Below, piece after piece: positions 34,719-43,475 of a stretch of DNA of 64,000 nucleotides; positions within the stretch are counted from its first letter, which is position 1; each line of letters opens with the position of its first letter. The stretch is from NCBI GenBank assembly GCA_963841705.1, contig CAWJDY010000063.1, positions 1 to 64,000 on the forward strand, written 5' to 3'. Below the pieces are notes generated by a model. The model did not search any database. It saw only the letters and a program-made list of their open reading frames with translations, and had not been told where the DNA came from. The translations under genes were made by a program, and so were the position numbers. Source of the stretch: VAZQ01 sp963841705. GTDB taxonomy: Bacteria; Pseudomonadota; Alphaproteobacteria; Rhizobiales; Xanthobacteraceae.

Positions 34719-37100
34719 TCAATAAATTCCGCGAGGCGGTCGCAGCGGTCTTCCGCCGAAGAAAAGGGGTGGAAAGAATGAGCCGGGACGTGGGGTCGCG
34801 ACCCTGCGGACGCCAGATCCGGAAGCAGACACTTGCTCACTCTTGCCCTCGGGGATCGTCTCGATCATGGCGCGCTCGCTTTTGATCGCAGCGACCGTGC
34901 GGCCGTCAAGATCGTAGACGTCACGGCGCATCTCCAGCTTCCCGTCATCATCTACGAACGCAGTTTGATAGGTGAGATGAACCCAGATCTGCGCCGGCTG
35001 CAGCGCAATGTCCTGTTCCACCTTGCCGAACATGCTCGTGACCTGCTCCGCAGTCCACTGCTCGTCCGGGCGCGCAATGTTGAAAAGAACCTCAGCATAC
35101 TTTGCCGGGTCCTGCACGCGCATGCAGCCGTGGCTTTCCGTGCGGAGGTCGTGGCCGAACATGTATTTGTCCGGGGTGTCATGCTGGTAAACGAGGAACC
35201 GGTTCGGGAAGTTGAAGCGGATACGCCCGAGCGCGTTCCCAGGGCCTGGCGGCTGCGTGATCTGCACCTCGCCACCACTATAGCTGACGCGCAGGCCCAT
35301 GCGCGCAAGCACCGTCGGATCCTGCGCCAGCGCCGGCAGATATTCGTTTTGCACAATCGACGGTGGCACGTTCCAGGTCGGATTGATGGTGATGGATTTC
35401 ATGGTTTCGCTGAGCAGCGGTGTCGGCATGCTGGGCTTGCCAATCACGATGCGAGTGGTCCACACCTGAACGCCGTTATGCATCACCTTGAGCGTGAAAT
35501 CAGGCTGGTTGACGATCACATGGGCGTTGCCGAGATCGCGCGGGTACCAGCGCCAGCGCTCCATGTTGGCGATGATCGTATCAATCCGATTGTCGCGGGT
35601 AGAGGCGTTGAGTTCCCTGACTGTCCTCGCATCGAGACTGCCGGTCGCCGGCAACTGGTTTGCCTTCTGGTAATTCTTCACGGCATCCGCAACTGTGGCG
35701 TCATACCTCTGGTCGGATGCGTCCCCGGGAATCTTGAGCCTCTGGCGGAGCAGCGGTACTCGCGGGTCTTCTATCTGGCGTTTGCGGCTGTAGCTGAGCA
35801 CTGGTCCTTGCGTGATCTCATTCGCTACTCCTCCTGGTCTGCCCCGTAATTGCGCGAGTGCCATCTTCAGTTTTCGATAGGGCTCCTGTTGCGGGCTGAA
35901 TTCATCGAGAGCCTTGCCGGCATCCGCAGCAGCCGAGATTCGGCTGAGAACCTCGGAAGGCTCCGGCGGCACCTGCGGCAGCTGGATGTTGCGGCTGATG
36001 AAACGATACGGAAAACGCCCGGCCTGCAAATGGCGGGCAAAGGTGAGTACGGTCTGAGTGAGCTCAACATCGGCTTCAGCCAGTGCATCCGGGCCGAGAC
36101 CGGCGAACTGGGGCAAGTTGTAATCCCTGAGCTCGAGGCCGTCGGCATTGCCAGCCTTTATGCGCGCGATGACCGATTTGGCGCGCGCATTCTCCACGCC
36201 CTTGTCCAGCCAAAAAGCCGCCAAATTGCGCTTCTGATAGAATGCTTCGATGGCCTCGCGCTCTTTCTTGCTGGCGAATCTTCTGCCTGAGTTCGTTAGC
36301 AGGAGATCCCGAATCTTCTCTGCGATCACACGATCGGCGGGATCGAGGGAAGCGAGGGGGTCAGACACCACCCTCTGCTCGGGCGCACTTGTTGGACCAA
36401 TCGTTGCGAGAGCGGCGTCAACGGTCGCTGCCCCACTTGCGGGCGCTGTGGGAACCGACGATGTTTCCGTCGACGCCTGCCCGGCCTGCGGCGCTCGCGT
36501 CGGGAGCGCGGCCAAGTCCCTGTTTTGCGCAAAGACGTTGATCAGGACCGCAACAATAATCAAGCCAACAGCCGCGCCTACCAACATGCCGTCGCGACCA
36601 GGGCCGCCAGTCACTCCCTCTGCGAGCACGACCCACTTCGGGAACACGATGGAGCGGAGGATCTCCGCGATCTTGAGGCTACCGACCATATCGTATTTGA
36701 TCGACCTCTCGACCGGAGGATCGCCCGATTTGGCCGCCCCACCGGATGCAGACGGGCGAAACGTTACGATCGTCTGTGCCCACGCATTTCGAGCAGCCAC
36801 TGACACCTTCTCGATCAGAACTGATGTTGAAAAGATGCCATGGCGAAACGTCCGGTTCATGCCGTTCCGAGATACGACAATGATTTTGTGTATCGCAGGC
36901 TTGATCAGCGGTAATGTTGTCGAGGCAAGCTGCATTCGTTCACTTTGAAACGACCCGATACCGTGAGCAAACACAAGTCGTCGTTCGGTGCGCCTGCAAT
37001 TCGGACACTCGAACATGTGCAGTTCGCGCGTCTTGATCATGGCCTGGTATGGCACCAGGCCCACAAATCGCATTTCTGTGCCGCAAGGCAGGCAGCGCAT
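34719..37100 (-). CDS. L,D-transpeptidase (YcbB/YkuD type) with an N-terminal zinc-ribbon region
   Basis: The protein of about 793 residues has three parts. Residues 1-40 hold a zinc ribbon with CLPC (Cys3, Cys6) and CPNC (Cys32, Cys35), followed by a linker ending AARNAWAQTIVTFRPSAS, as in small free-standing zinc-ribbon proteins of rhizobia. A membrane helix lies near 170-190 (GMLVGAAVGLIIVAVLINVF). The periplasmic part has a scaffold domain, a peptidoglycan-binding domain (YDATVADAVKNYQKANQLPA) and a YkuD catalytic domain with HDLRTESHGCMRVQDP (nucleophile Cys). It forms 3-3 crosslinks in peptidoglycan. GAGAGG lies 8 bases before ATG 37100; a GTG at 37109 would add three residues. Confidence 0.9.
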   Translation of the reverse strand: MRCLPCGTEMRFVGLVPYQAMIKTRELHMFECPNCRRTERRLVFAHGIGSFQSERMQLASTTLPLIKPAIHKIIVVSRNGMNRTFRHGIFSTSVLIEKVSVAARNAWAQTIVTFRPSASGGAAKSGDPPVERSIKYDMVGSLKIAEILRSIVFPKWVVLAEGVTGGPGRDGMLVGAAVGLIIVAVLINVFAQNRDLAALPTRAPQAGQASTETSSVPTAPASGAATVDAALATIGPTSAPEQRVVSDPLASLDPADRVIAEKIRDLLLTNSGRRFASKKEREAIEAFYQKRNLAAFWLDKGVENARAKSVIARIKAGNADGLELRDYNLPQFAGLGPDALAEADVELTQTVLTFARHLQAGRFPYRFISRNIQLPQVPPEPSEVLSRISAAADAGKALDEFSPQQEPYRKLKMALAQLRGRPGGVANEITQGPVLSYSRKRQIEDPRVPLLRQRLKIPGDASDQRYDATVADAVKNYQKANQLPATGSLDARTVRELNASTRDNRIDTIIANMERWRWYPRDLGNAHVIVNQPDFTLKVMHNGVQVWTTRIVIGKPSMPTPLLSETMKSITINPTWNVPPSIVQNEYLPALAQDPTVLARMGLRVSYSGGEVQITQPPGPGNALGRIRFNFPNRFLVYQHDTPDKYMFGHDLRTESHGCMRVQDPAKYAEVLFNIARPDEQWTAEQVTSMFGKVEQDIALQPAQIWVHLTYQTAFVDDDGKLEMRRDVYDLDGRTVAAIKSERAMIETIPEGKSEQVSASGSGVRRVATPRPGSFFPPLFFGGRPLRPPRGIY

Positions 37101-37919
37101 CCCATTCACCTCTCGGCAATCACGATACGACTCATCTCATAACCAACAATCTCGTGTCAGCAGTATGGAATTCGACGTGGCCAATCCTGCGGTAACTGGT
37201 TACTGCGAATGTCGCGCCGATCCTGGGTCAGGATCACAGGGCCTCGCATCCTCAGCGTTGGTTTACAGTCGACCGTCAGCGTCTTGAATTTCCATCCCAT
37301 CAGTGCCGTGGCTGTTCGACGAAGCGATCGGTATGATACAGCCTTGCTGCACGGCACTCGCGCCTTCGCGGGTCAGGTATCAAGCTCGACAGAAAACGGA
37401 GCGAAGCAGACCTCAGCGTCCACGATCGATGCGAGCGAGCAATTTCATTTACGGCGACACGTTTCGAGCGGCACGTCGCCGTAGTTTCGCCGCCTTTCTG
37501 ACAGCGAAAGTCAGGGCTAGCCAATCAACGTCGCCGTCGCGACCACGATCCCTACAAGGAAAGCGCCCATACAAGAAAACAGCACTGCGTCGATGATGAT
37601 CCTGATCATTACACCCTCTGTGTCCCTTTGGCATGATTAGCTCAGCCTCACAGCTTGGCCGAAAGGTGGCCAGGAGTTTGAGAGACCCTTTGACGTCCCA
37701 CGATTTTGTTGGGGCGTTGCCCTACCGCAACAGTAGCGATCCGCCCACATTCTGTACGCCGCCGGCTCGGGCATAAAGGTCAACCTGGCAGTGTATAGCA
37801 CGGCCGAGTATCGGCAGCGGGAAGGCGAGACCAAGCGTCTTTCCGATCCTTACCCGCCATAGGCGGCTCTATGGGCTCGACAGAGCTCGCCCCCTTTTGC
37901 TTCGGTTTTCATGTGTTCT
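37101..37919. other. Gene-poor region with one tiny ORF
   Basis: About 820 bases without a normal-length gene. It contains the 30-codon membrane-protein frame at 37517-37609 and a perfect hairpin GATCCTG/CAGGATC (37219-37235, loop GGT). Near 37780-37860 a short frame ends STAEYRQREGETKRLSDPYP, which I cannot assign. The left part is AT-rich compared with the core genes. Confidence 0.4.
37517..37609 (-). CDS. Tiny single-helix membrane protein
   Basis: The frame of 30 residues begins MIRIIIDAVLFSCMGAFLVG and ends IVVATATLIG. It is almost wholly hydrophobic with one Arg and one Asp near the N-terminus, as expected for a single membrane helix. GAGGG lies 6 bases before the ATG, a good ribosome-binding site. 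It stands alone in a long intergenic space. Such very short proteins often act as regulators of larger membrane proteins, but nothing here shows a partner. Confidence 0.5.
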   Translation of the reverse strand: MIRIIIDAVLFSCMGAFLVGIVVATATLIG

Positions 37920-38354
37920 CTATTTCGATTGCTCCGCTTGTCGCGTCGTGAACTGGTTCGCCGTGCCTTTCACCCCGTCGCTGGTCCCGTCGGGGCCAGT
38001 AAAGTCGACCGTGTAGTAGTACGTCGTCCCTGGCTTGAGGCCGTCGACACGTACCCGGAAAATCGTGTTCGGGTGGGCCATGTTCAGCCGGATGGGGGAC
38101 TTGGCCATCTGGCTAAGGTCCTTGGGATCCGTGCCGTAGTGCACGATGCCGAAGTGTTCCGCCGGGCCCGCCGGCGTGGTGCTCATCCATCTGATGATGG
38201 CCGATTTTTCCGTGGCCGATTCGAGCGTCGGCCCAACGATGATCTGCACACTCCTGGCGTGCTCGTCGCCGGGGATTTGCTGGGCAACGGTCAAATTTGA
38301 ACCAATCAGGCCGGCGGCTGTCCCCGCGATGAGCGCCGGAAACGATCTAGTCAT
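37920..38354 (-). CDS. Secreted fibronectin type III-like protein
   Basis: The 144-residue protein has a signal peptide (ending near GLIGSNLTVAQQ) and one domain with alternating beta strands: SVQIIVGPTLESATEKSAII, IIRWMSTTPAGPAEHFGIVH and FRVRVDGLKPGTTYYYTVDF. The last motif (LKPGTTYYYTV) is typical of fibronectin III and of the N-terminal domain of purple acid phosphatases. No phosphatase domain follows. It lies 162 bases downstream of the dihaem protein gene on the same strand and could belong to its transcript. Confidence 0.75.
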   Translation of the reverse strand: MTRSFPALIAGTAAGLIGSNLTVAQQIPGDEHARSVQIIVGPTLESATEKSAIIRWMSTTPAGPAEHFGIVHYGTDPKDLSQMAKSPIRLNMAHPNTIFRVRVDGLKPGTTYYYTVDFTGPDGTSDGVKGTANQFTTRQAEQSK

Positions 38355-38516
38355 ACGACAAGTATCCAGTTAGGTGTTTGAAAAGTGCGGCGGGAAAAAA
38401 CATGGAAATCCGACGATACTCTCGCGTCGTGTCGCTCGCCTGCTCGATCTGCCAGCAGAACGCCGTCCGGCGCTCCTGCAAAACGGACGTGCTGGGGCTA
38501 GCCTGCTCACCACTTG

Positions 38517-40313
38517 CTAGAGCGGAGGGGGAGTGAGACCCGGTGGGAATGGAGCAGCGGAGACCGGAGGCGGAGGGGGCGAGAGGGCAGTCGGAGGGAG
38601 ACAATTGCCTGTATATTTGTCGGCATCCGGGTATGGTGTTGTGAAACCGTCCGTGAGTGTGCCGAGGAAGGTGACGATCAGCTCTTCTTCGTGATCAGTC
38701 AAGCCGAGGTTCCCTTGTGTCATGTCGATGTTGTTCTTGACTTCAGGCTCGGGCCAGCAGGTCACCTTTTCGATGGTTCCAGCCGGGCAGTGTCCAGACT
38801 GGACGGGGTAAGCGAAAACATCCCGCGTGTTATAGAAATGGACGAGTTCCTTCAGGTTTTTCACATAGCCATTATGAAAGAACGCCTTCTGGAAGTTAGG
38901 ACAGTTGGGTGGCGTCATCGCGGAATTGCGCGCCGACGACACTTGCATCTGGCCGTCGACGCTGGGCGCATACTGTATCCAGTCAGCGTTCGGGTTGTTG
39001 CCGGAAAGGCTTCTTAAGAAGAGGCCCATGCCCAAATCTTTGAAGCCAAATCCCGCGAGGTTGGGCGTGTAGTCGAAGGCGTCCGGTTTCGTCTCGTAGT
39101 AGAAAGGTATGTTCGGGTTCCGGGGAAGGCCTTCGTTAGCTGAGCCGAAGCAGGTGAACAAAGGCGCCCCCCCGGGGGCAGCGCTGGTGTCGGTTTGGCC
39201 GCTCTTCAGCGCGGTCCCTCTCCCATCCAAATGGCACGAATTGCAGTTGCCTTTGCCGCGGAACAAGTTGTAACCGGCTTGCTCGTCCGCGGTCAGAGTG
39301 TAGGTGCCGGCCAGGAAGGCATCGAATTTCGACGAGAAAGCACTAACATTCGCTGAAGCCTCAAACGCCTCAAGCGCCTGTCCCCAGTGGTCGAAGACAC
39401 TGTCTGCCTTGGTTCGGTCATCCCGGCCGAGGGCAACCGGCATCGCGCCCGCGTCGGGCGCCGGGGCCCCACTCAAACCGGTCAGATGCTGGTGCAAGGC
39501 GTTGCGGCTCCCGTGGAGCACAGCGGCCCCTTCGGGGGTGCTGCAGATCGTCTCGGTATCCGTTGGCCATGTGATGTCAAATGATCCCTCGCCCCAAACC
39601 AGCTCGAACAAAGGCCTGTACTCGGCGTGGGAAAGCCGGTACGCGATGCAGGCGGTGTCGGGAAAGCCATGCTCGTTAGGATCGACCGGCGGATGCTGCG
39701 CCTGCTCCGCATCCGGGCTGCTCAACTTGTATCCGGTCGAGCGCGAATCCCAGAAATTTCCCCCGAGGAAAACTTTTAAGACTCTATTGTACCGGAGCCC
39801 GGGGAAGTAGGGCGAGTAGGTGTATGACTGAGGCCTGCGCTTGCCCCATCGGAAGTGCATGGATCCCGGCATCGCAACGGGACCCAAATTTATGGAAGGG
39901 ATGGGTGCCGTGAATCCGGTGTATGGCATATGGCAGAAACTGCAGGCCACATCCCTGCCGACCGACATGTTGCGATCGTTATTTAGGAGTTTTCCAAGTA
40001 ATACCATCGCCTGGTAACCCGTTCCCTGCAGTATTGGTGGCTGACCTCTTGGAGTCGGAGGTGGCAGCGCACGCCATTCAGCAAGCGCCTCCTTGAAGAT
40101 GACCTCCACTTCGCGTTGCACTCTTTTTATTTCCGAGCACAAATCAGGGGGTATCAGGCCGGGCGGGTAGGGAAAGTAGATCGGCGGATTGCCCAAGACT
40201 TCTGTATTCGGACATTGTTCTTGTTGTTCTGCAGAAGCGGCATGAGAGAGGGTCACGACCCCCAGTCCCACTGCGCAACTCGCCGCCAGCGATATCGACG
40301 TTCTGGCCTTCAT
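38517..40313 (-). CDS. Dihaem cytochrome c peroxidase/MauG-family protein
   Basis: The 598-residue periplasmic protein has a signal peptide (SLAASCAVGLGVVTLSHAAS) and two haem-binding motifs, CSFCH (residues 124-128) and CNSCH (357-361). Family members reduce H2O2 (CcpA) or carry out protein oxidations (MauG). At 598 residues it is longer than CcpA (about 340), with an N-terminal extension and a Pro-rich tail (ALSPPPPPVSAAPFPPG). HFRWGKRRPQSYTYSPY and GFKDLGMGLFLRSL are also seen. The electron donor and substrate are unknown. It is not part of a methylamine operon. Confidence 0.88.
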   Translation of the reverse strand: MKARTSISLAASCAVGLGVVTLSHAASAEQQEQCPNTEVLGNPPIYFPYPPGLIPPDLCSEIKRVQREVEVIFKEALAEWRALPPPTPRGQPPILQGTGYQAMVLLGKLLNNDRNMSVGRDVACSFCHMPYTGFTAPIPSINLGPVAMPGSMHFRWGKRRPQSYTYSPYFPGLRYNRVLKVFLGGNFWDSRSTGYKLSSPDAEQAQHPPVDPNEHGFPDTACIAYRLSHAEYRPLFELVWGEGSFDITWPTDTETICSTPEGAAVLHGSRNALHQHLTGLSGAPAPDAGAMPVALGRDDRTKADSVFDHWGQALEAFEASANVSAFSSKFDAFLAGTYTLTADEQAGYNLFRGKGNCNSCHLDGRGTALKSGQTDTSAAPGGAPLFTCFGSANEGLPRNPNIPFYYETKPDAFDYTPNLAGFGFKDLGMGLFLRSLSGNNPNADWIQYAPSVDGQMQVSSARNSAMTPPNCPNFQKAFFHNGYVKNLKELVHFYNTRDVFAYPVQSGHCPAGTIEKVTCWPEPEVKNNIDMTQGNLGLTDHEEELIVTFLGTLTDGFTTPYPDADKYTGNCLPPTALSPPPPPVSAAPFPPGLTPPPL

Positions 40314-40467
40314 ACGCTACCTCCTCCAGATTCCGCCTAGACCCGCGGCATGCGTTTCCCAGCAAGAATATCGAGAAGCCTGAGTAGCCTAAGACCGGTC
40401 GAATGATCTGCACAAGCCCCTATTCTAGCCGCTGGCACAAGTCGGCTGTTGGCACGAACGAGACCCA

Positions 40468-40725
40468 TTGCTTCTGCCGACGATGTTCAACAGCCGCGAC
40501 TTTGTCAAAGCCGGGGCGTTAATTTCCTACGGACCAAACTTCTCGGCTCTATTCCGACGCACTGCCGAGTTGGTCGACAAGATCCTGCATGGGGCTAAGC
40601 CTGGCGACATCCCTGTCGAGCAGCCGACCAAATTCGATCTCACGATCAATCTCACGACCGCCAAGGTGCTCGGCCTGACAATCCCGCAAAACCTGCTCGC
40701 CATCGCCGACGACGTCATCGAGTGA
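40468..40725 (+). pseudogene. ABC_sub_bind protein, C-terminal fragment
   Basis: The last 85 codons of an ABC_sub_bind gene remain: GALISYGPNFSALFRRTAEL, then VDKILHGAKPGDIPVEQPTK and the ending LTIPQNLLAIADDVIE. The N-terminal 240 or so residues, including the signal peptide, are absent. It closely parallels the C-termini of the proteins at 30362 and 58832. The remnant sits between the MauG-type gene and an hpaB relic. Confidence 0.85.
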
Positions 40726-40767
40726 GGAGACGATTTTGCTGCAGCCGCACGAACGAGTGACAGCAAC

Positions 40768-40833
40768 TCACGGACCTGGAGGGACTGAACGGCGCTGGTC
40801 GACGAACTGATGGCGGCGTATGATCGAAAATAG
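40768..40833 (+). pseudogene. HpaB C-terminal relic
   Basis: The frame reads TWRD, a TGA, then TALVDELMAAYDRK-stop, parallel to the end of HpaB at 26890-26947 (GPWKDWTTLVEELMASYD). The Trp codon TGG has become TGA. Only the last 20 or so codons can be seen. A second hpaB-like gene was thus once adjacent to the DapA-like gene. Confidence 0.6.
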
Positions 40834-40929
40834 ACCCTCACTGCCCCACGACGACGTGGATGCGCGGGGCAAGCTCGCGCATGAGGGGTGGAGAAGGCGA
40901 GGGGTCGAGTAAGTGAGAGAGGCTGCCCC

Positions 40930-41844
40930 GTGGCAATCCCCGGCTTGATCGTTGCGCCGCTGACCCCGTTCAATGCCGACCTGGAGGTCGATGAGGCCGC
41001 GTTGCGGCGCGAGATCGACTACGTCGTCAAGGACTGCGGCGCGACCATGGTGGTCGCCGCCGGGGTGGAAACCCAGGAATACACCTATCTGAGCCTGGAG
41101 CAGCGCAAGGGGCTGATCCGCCGCACCATCGAGTGCGTCGATCGCCGCGTCCCGGTAATGGTCGGGATCTCGCATGCGTCCTTCAAGACCGCGGTCGAGC
41201 TCGCCCATCTCGCGGAGACTCTCGGCGCTGCCGCCGTACAACTGCTGGCGCCGCTGCGCCCGTTCGCCGGCCCCCCGACCCAGGCCGATCTGATCGCCTA
41301 TTTCGAAACCGTAGCGCGGGAGACCAGGCTCCCGATCACGCTTTATCTCAACTCCGGCCCGGGCGCCGATGTCTCGATTGGCGATACCATCGCGCTCGCC
41401 AAGCTGCCGAGCGTGCAGCTCATCAAGGAGAGCTCCCGCGATCTCGCCCGGGTCTCCCGCCTGATCGTGGAGATCGATCGGGCGGGACACGCGCGCTATT
41501 TCACCACCATGCAGATGCTGCTGGCTACGCTGCAGCTCGGAGGCTCCGGCGCAACCATGCCGCCGCCCGGCGCGGAGATCGCCCGGCACGTCATCGATGC
41601 GTTCGTCGCCGGGGATCACGACCGCGCAGCCGCATTGCAGCTGCAGTTTGCGCTGTTCCCATCGAAATGGATGCATCGCGGTCTCGCCCCGGTCATGAAG
41701 GCAGCGATGAACATCATCGGCGTGCCGGTCGGCGATCCGTATCCGCCCTATGGCTCCCTCACCAAGGAGGAGGAGAGCGCGCTCGCCGCGGTGCTGCGCA
41801 CGACCGTGCTCGCCCAGCGCTTTTCCGTCACGGCGGCAGCCTGA
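40930..41844 (+). CDS. DapA-family lyase/aldolase (dihydrodipicolinate synthase-like)
   Basis: The 304-residue TIM-barrel enzyme has the N-terminal IPGLIVAPLTPFNADLEVDE, the Schiff-base Lys in VQLIKESSRDLAR and a region LPITLYLNSGPGADVS where DapA has YNVPGRT. That divergence means it is unlikely to be the lysine-pathway enzyme. Relatives cleave or form 2-oxo acids in catabolism. I prefer GTG 40930 with GAGAGG upstream; GTG 40888 is possible. It is followed by a palindromic repeat and the LLM monooxygenase on the same strand. Confidence 0.85.
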   Translation: MAIPGLIVAPLTPFNADLEVDEAALRREIDYVVKDCGATMVVAAGVETQEYTYLSLEQRKGLIRRTIECVDRRVPVMVGISHASFKTAVELAHLAETLGAAAVQLLAPLRPFAGPPTQADLIAYFETVARETRLPITLYLNSGPGADVSIGDTIALAKLPSVQLIKESSRDLARVSRLIVEIDRAGHARYFTTMQMLLATLQLGGSGATMPPPGAEIARHVIDAFVAGDHDRAAALQLQFALFPSKWMHRGLAPVMKAAMNIIGVPVGDPYPPYGSLTKEEESALAAVLRTTVLAQRFSVTAAA

Positions 41845-41889
41845 TGGAGGGTTCGGTGTTGTGGATGAACAAGCGTGCCACGCACTCGG

Positions 41890-42008
41890 TGTGCTCCCCT
41901 CCCCCTTGTGGGGAGGGGCTGGGGGTGGGGGTCCCTGAGGTAGGGGCGCCACCGTTGTTAAACTCACGACCCCCCTCCCCAACCCTCCCCCACAAGGGGG
42001 GAGGGAGC
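41890..42008. repeat. Long imperfect palindrome between lyase and monooxygenase genes
   Basis: The left arm CTCCCCTCCCCCTTGTGGGG and the right arm with CCCTCCCCCACAAGGGGGG pair over about 25 bases, with an inner GGGGCTGGGGGTGGGGG and CCCCCCTCCCCAACCCTCCC giving a second pairing. The spacer is about 30 bases. This type of CTCCCCC...GGGGGAG repeat is frequent in Bradyrhizobium relatives. Confidence 0.75.
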
Positions 42009-42073
42009 AAATCGAGTCTGCCGCGCCTTCTCAGCACACCTGACCCGAACACAGCCATCGCGCCGAGCCAGCC

Positions 42074-43375
42074 ATGCGCAATGGCTTGATCCTCAATTCG
42101 GTGGTCATGGGGCTCGGCATGCATCCCGGCGCCTGGCGCTACCGGGACGGCGACCCTTTCGCCTACACCAATATCGGCTACTACCAGGAGATTGCGCGCC
42201 TGTCCGAGGCCGGCCGCCTGCATGCGATTTTTCTCGCGGATACGCTTGCCGTGAGCGAGGAGAATTTCGAGCGCCCCAATCTCGGGGCGATGGATCCGAC
42301 CATTGTGCTGGCCGCGCTCGCGGGCGAGACCAGGCATGTCGGCCTCGTCGCCACCACATCGACGACCTACAACGAGCCGTACAATATCGCACGGCGGTTC
42401 GCGAGCCTGGATCATCTCAGCCGCGGACGCGCGGCCTGGAATATCGTCACCACCTTTGTTCCCGATGTGGCGGCAAATTTCGGCGACACCGCGCTCCCCA
42501 ACCATGATGATCGGTATGAGCGGGCGACCGAGGCGGTCGATATCGTGCGGCGGCTATGGGCGAGCTGGGACGAGGAGGCGCTGGTCGGCGACAAGGCCGC
42601 GGGGGTGTTCGCGAACGGAGCGCGCGTGCACCCGATCAACCACAGCGGCGAGCACTACGCGGTGCGCGGCCCGCTCACTCTGCAGCGCTCACCGCAGGGC
42701 TGGCCGGTGCTGTTCCAGGCGGGCGCGTCGGAGCCGGGGCGCGAGCTTGCGGCGCGCTTCGCCGACGTGGTGTTTACCGCCCAGAACACGCTCGCCGCGG
42801 CGCTGGAATTTCGCGCCGACATACGCCGCCGGGTGGCGGCTCATCGCCGCGATCCCGACAGCATCAAGGTCCTGCCGGGATTGCTGCCGGTGCTGGGCGG
42901 CACGGAACAGGAGGCGCGGGCGCGCAAGGACAGCTTGGACGAATTGAGCGGCCAGGCGGAGCTCAAGAAGCTCGCGTTGCGGGTCGGGGTGCGGGTCGAC
43001 GACCTGAGGCTCGACGAGCCCATGCCGGTCGAGCTGATTGCGGCGAACACCGGCTTTCGCGGCTCGCGCGGATTTCGCAACGCGGCCGTGCGCCTTGCCC
43101 AGGAGGAGAGGCTCACGGTGCGCGAGGTGCTCTATCAGAACGGCGGCGGGCACAAGCAGGTCATCGGCACGCCGGAGCAGGTCGCGGACTTCATCGAGAC
43201 CTGGCACCGTGAAGGCGCAGTCGACGGCTTCAATCTCATGATCGACGTGTTGCCCTCGGGACTGCGGGATTTCGTCGAGCAGGTGGTGCCGCTGCTGCAG
43301 CGGCGCGGGGTGTTCCACCGCGACTATCCCGGCACGACGCTGCGCGAAAATCTCGGGCTGAAGAAGCCGAATTGA
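42074..43375 (+). CDS. FMN-dependent LLM-class monooxygenase (NtaA/SnaA/DszA family)
   Basis: The 433-residue luciferase-like enzyme uses reduced flavin and O2. The N-terminus MRNGLILNSVVMGLGMHPGA, then IGYYQEIARLSEAGRLHAIF, TTYNEPYNIARRFASLDHLS (with GRAAWNIVT next) and PLTLQRSPQGWPVLFQAGAS are standard for the NtaA/SnaA/DszA/EmoA group. These oxidise sulfur or chelator compounds such as nitrilotriacetate, dibenzothiophene sulfone and pristinamycin. A flavin reductase is not nearby. It probably acts with the DapA-like protein encoded just upstream. Confidence 0.92.
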   Translation: MRNGLILNSVVMGLGMHPGAWRYRDGDPFAYTNIGYYQEIARLSEAGRLHAIFLADTLAVSEENFERPNLGAMDPTIVLAALAGETRHVGLVATTSTTYNEPYNIARRFASLDHLSRGRAAWNIVTTFVPDVAANFGDTALPNHDDRYERATEAVDIVRRLWASWDEEALVGDKAAGVFANGARVHPINHSGEHYAVRGPLTLQRSPQGWPVLFQAGASEPGRELAARFADVVFTAQNTLAAALEFRADIRRRVAAHRRDPDSIKVLPGLLPVLGGTEQEARARKDSLDELSGQAELKKLALRVGVRVDDLRLDEPMPVELIAANTGFRGSRGFRNAAVRLAQEERLTVREVLYQNGGGHKQVIGTPEQVADFIETWHREGAVDGFNLMIDVLPSGLRDFVEQVVPLLQRRGVFHRDYPGTTLRENLGLKKPN

Positions 43376-43412
43376 CCAATGGTTTGTCCGCAACCTCCGT
43401 TGAATTGCGATG

Positions 43413-43475
43413 CCCGTCGGTCGTCATCGTCCGCGTATGCGGACGATCCAGTAATCACCGAACGTTGGATTTGGG
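43413..43475. repeat. Inverted copy of the CCAGTAATC REP repeat
   Basis: The segment reads as the reverse complement of about 27191-27243, with the hairpin CGTCCGC/GCGGACG (43438-43446 region) and ATCCAGTAATCACC. Only one or two bases differ. It lies between the LLM monooxygenase and the convergent molybdenum hydroxylase gene and may be part of both transcript ends. Confidence 0.75.
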
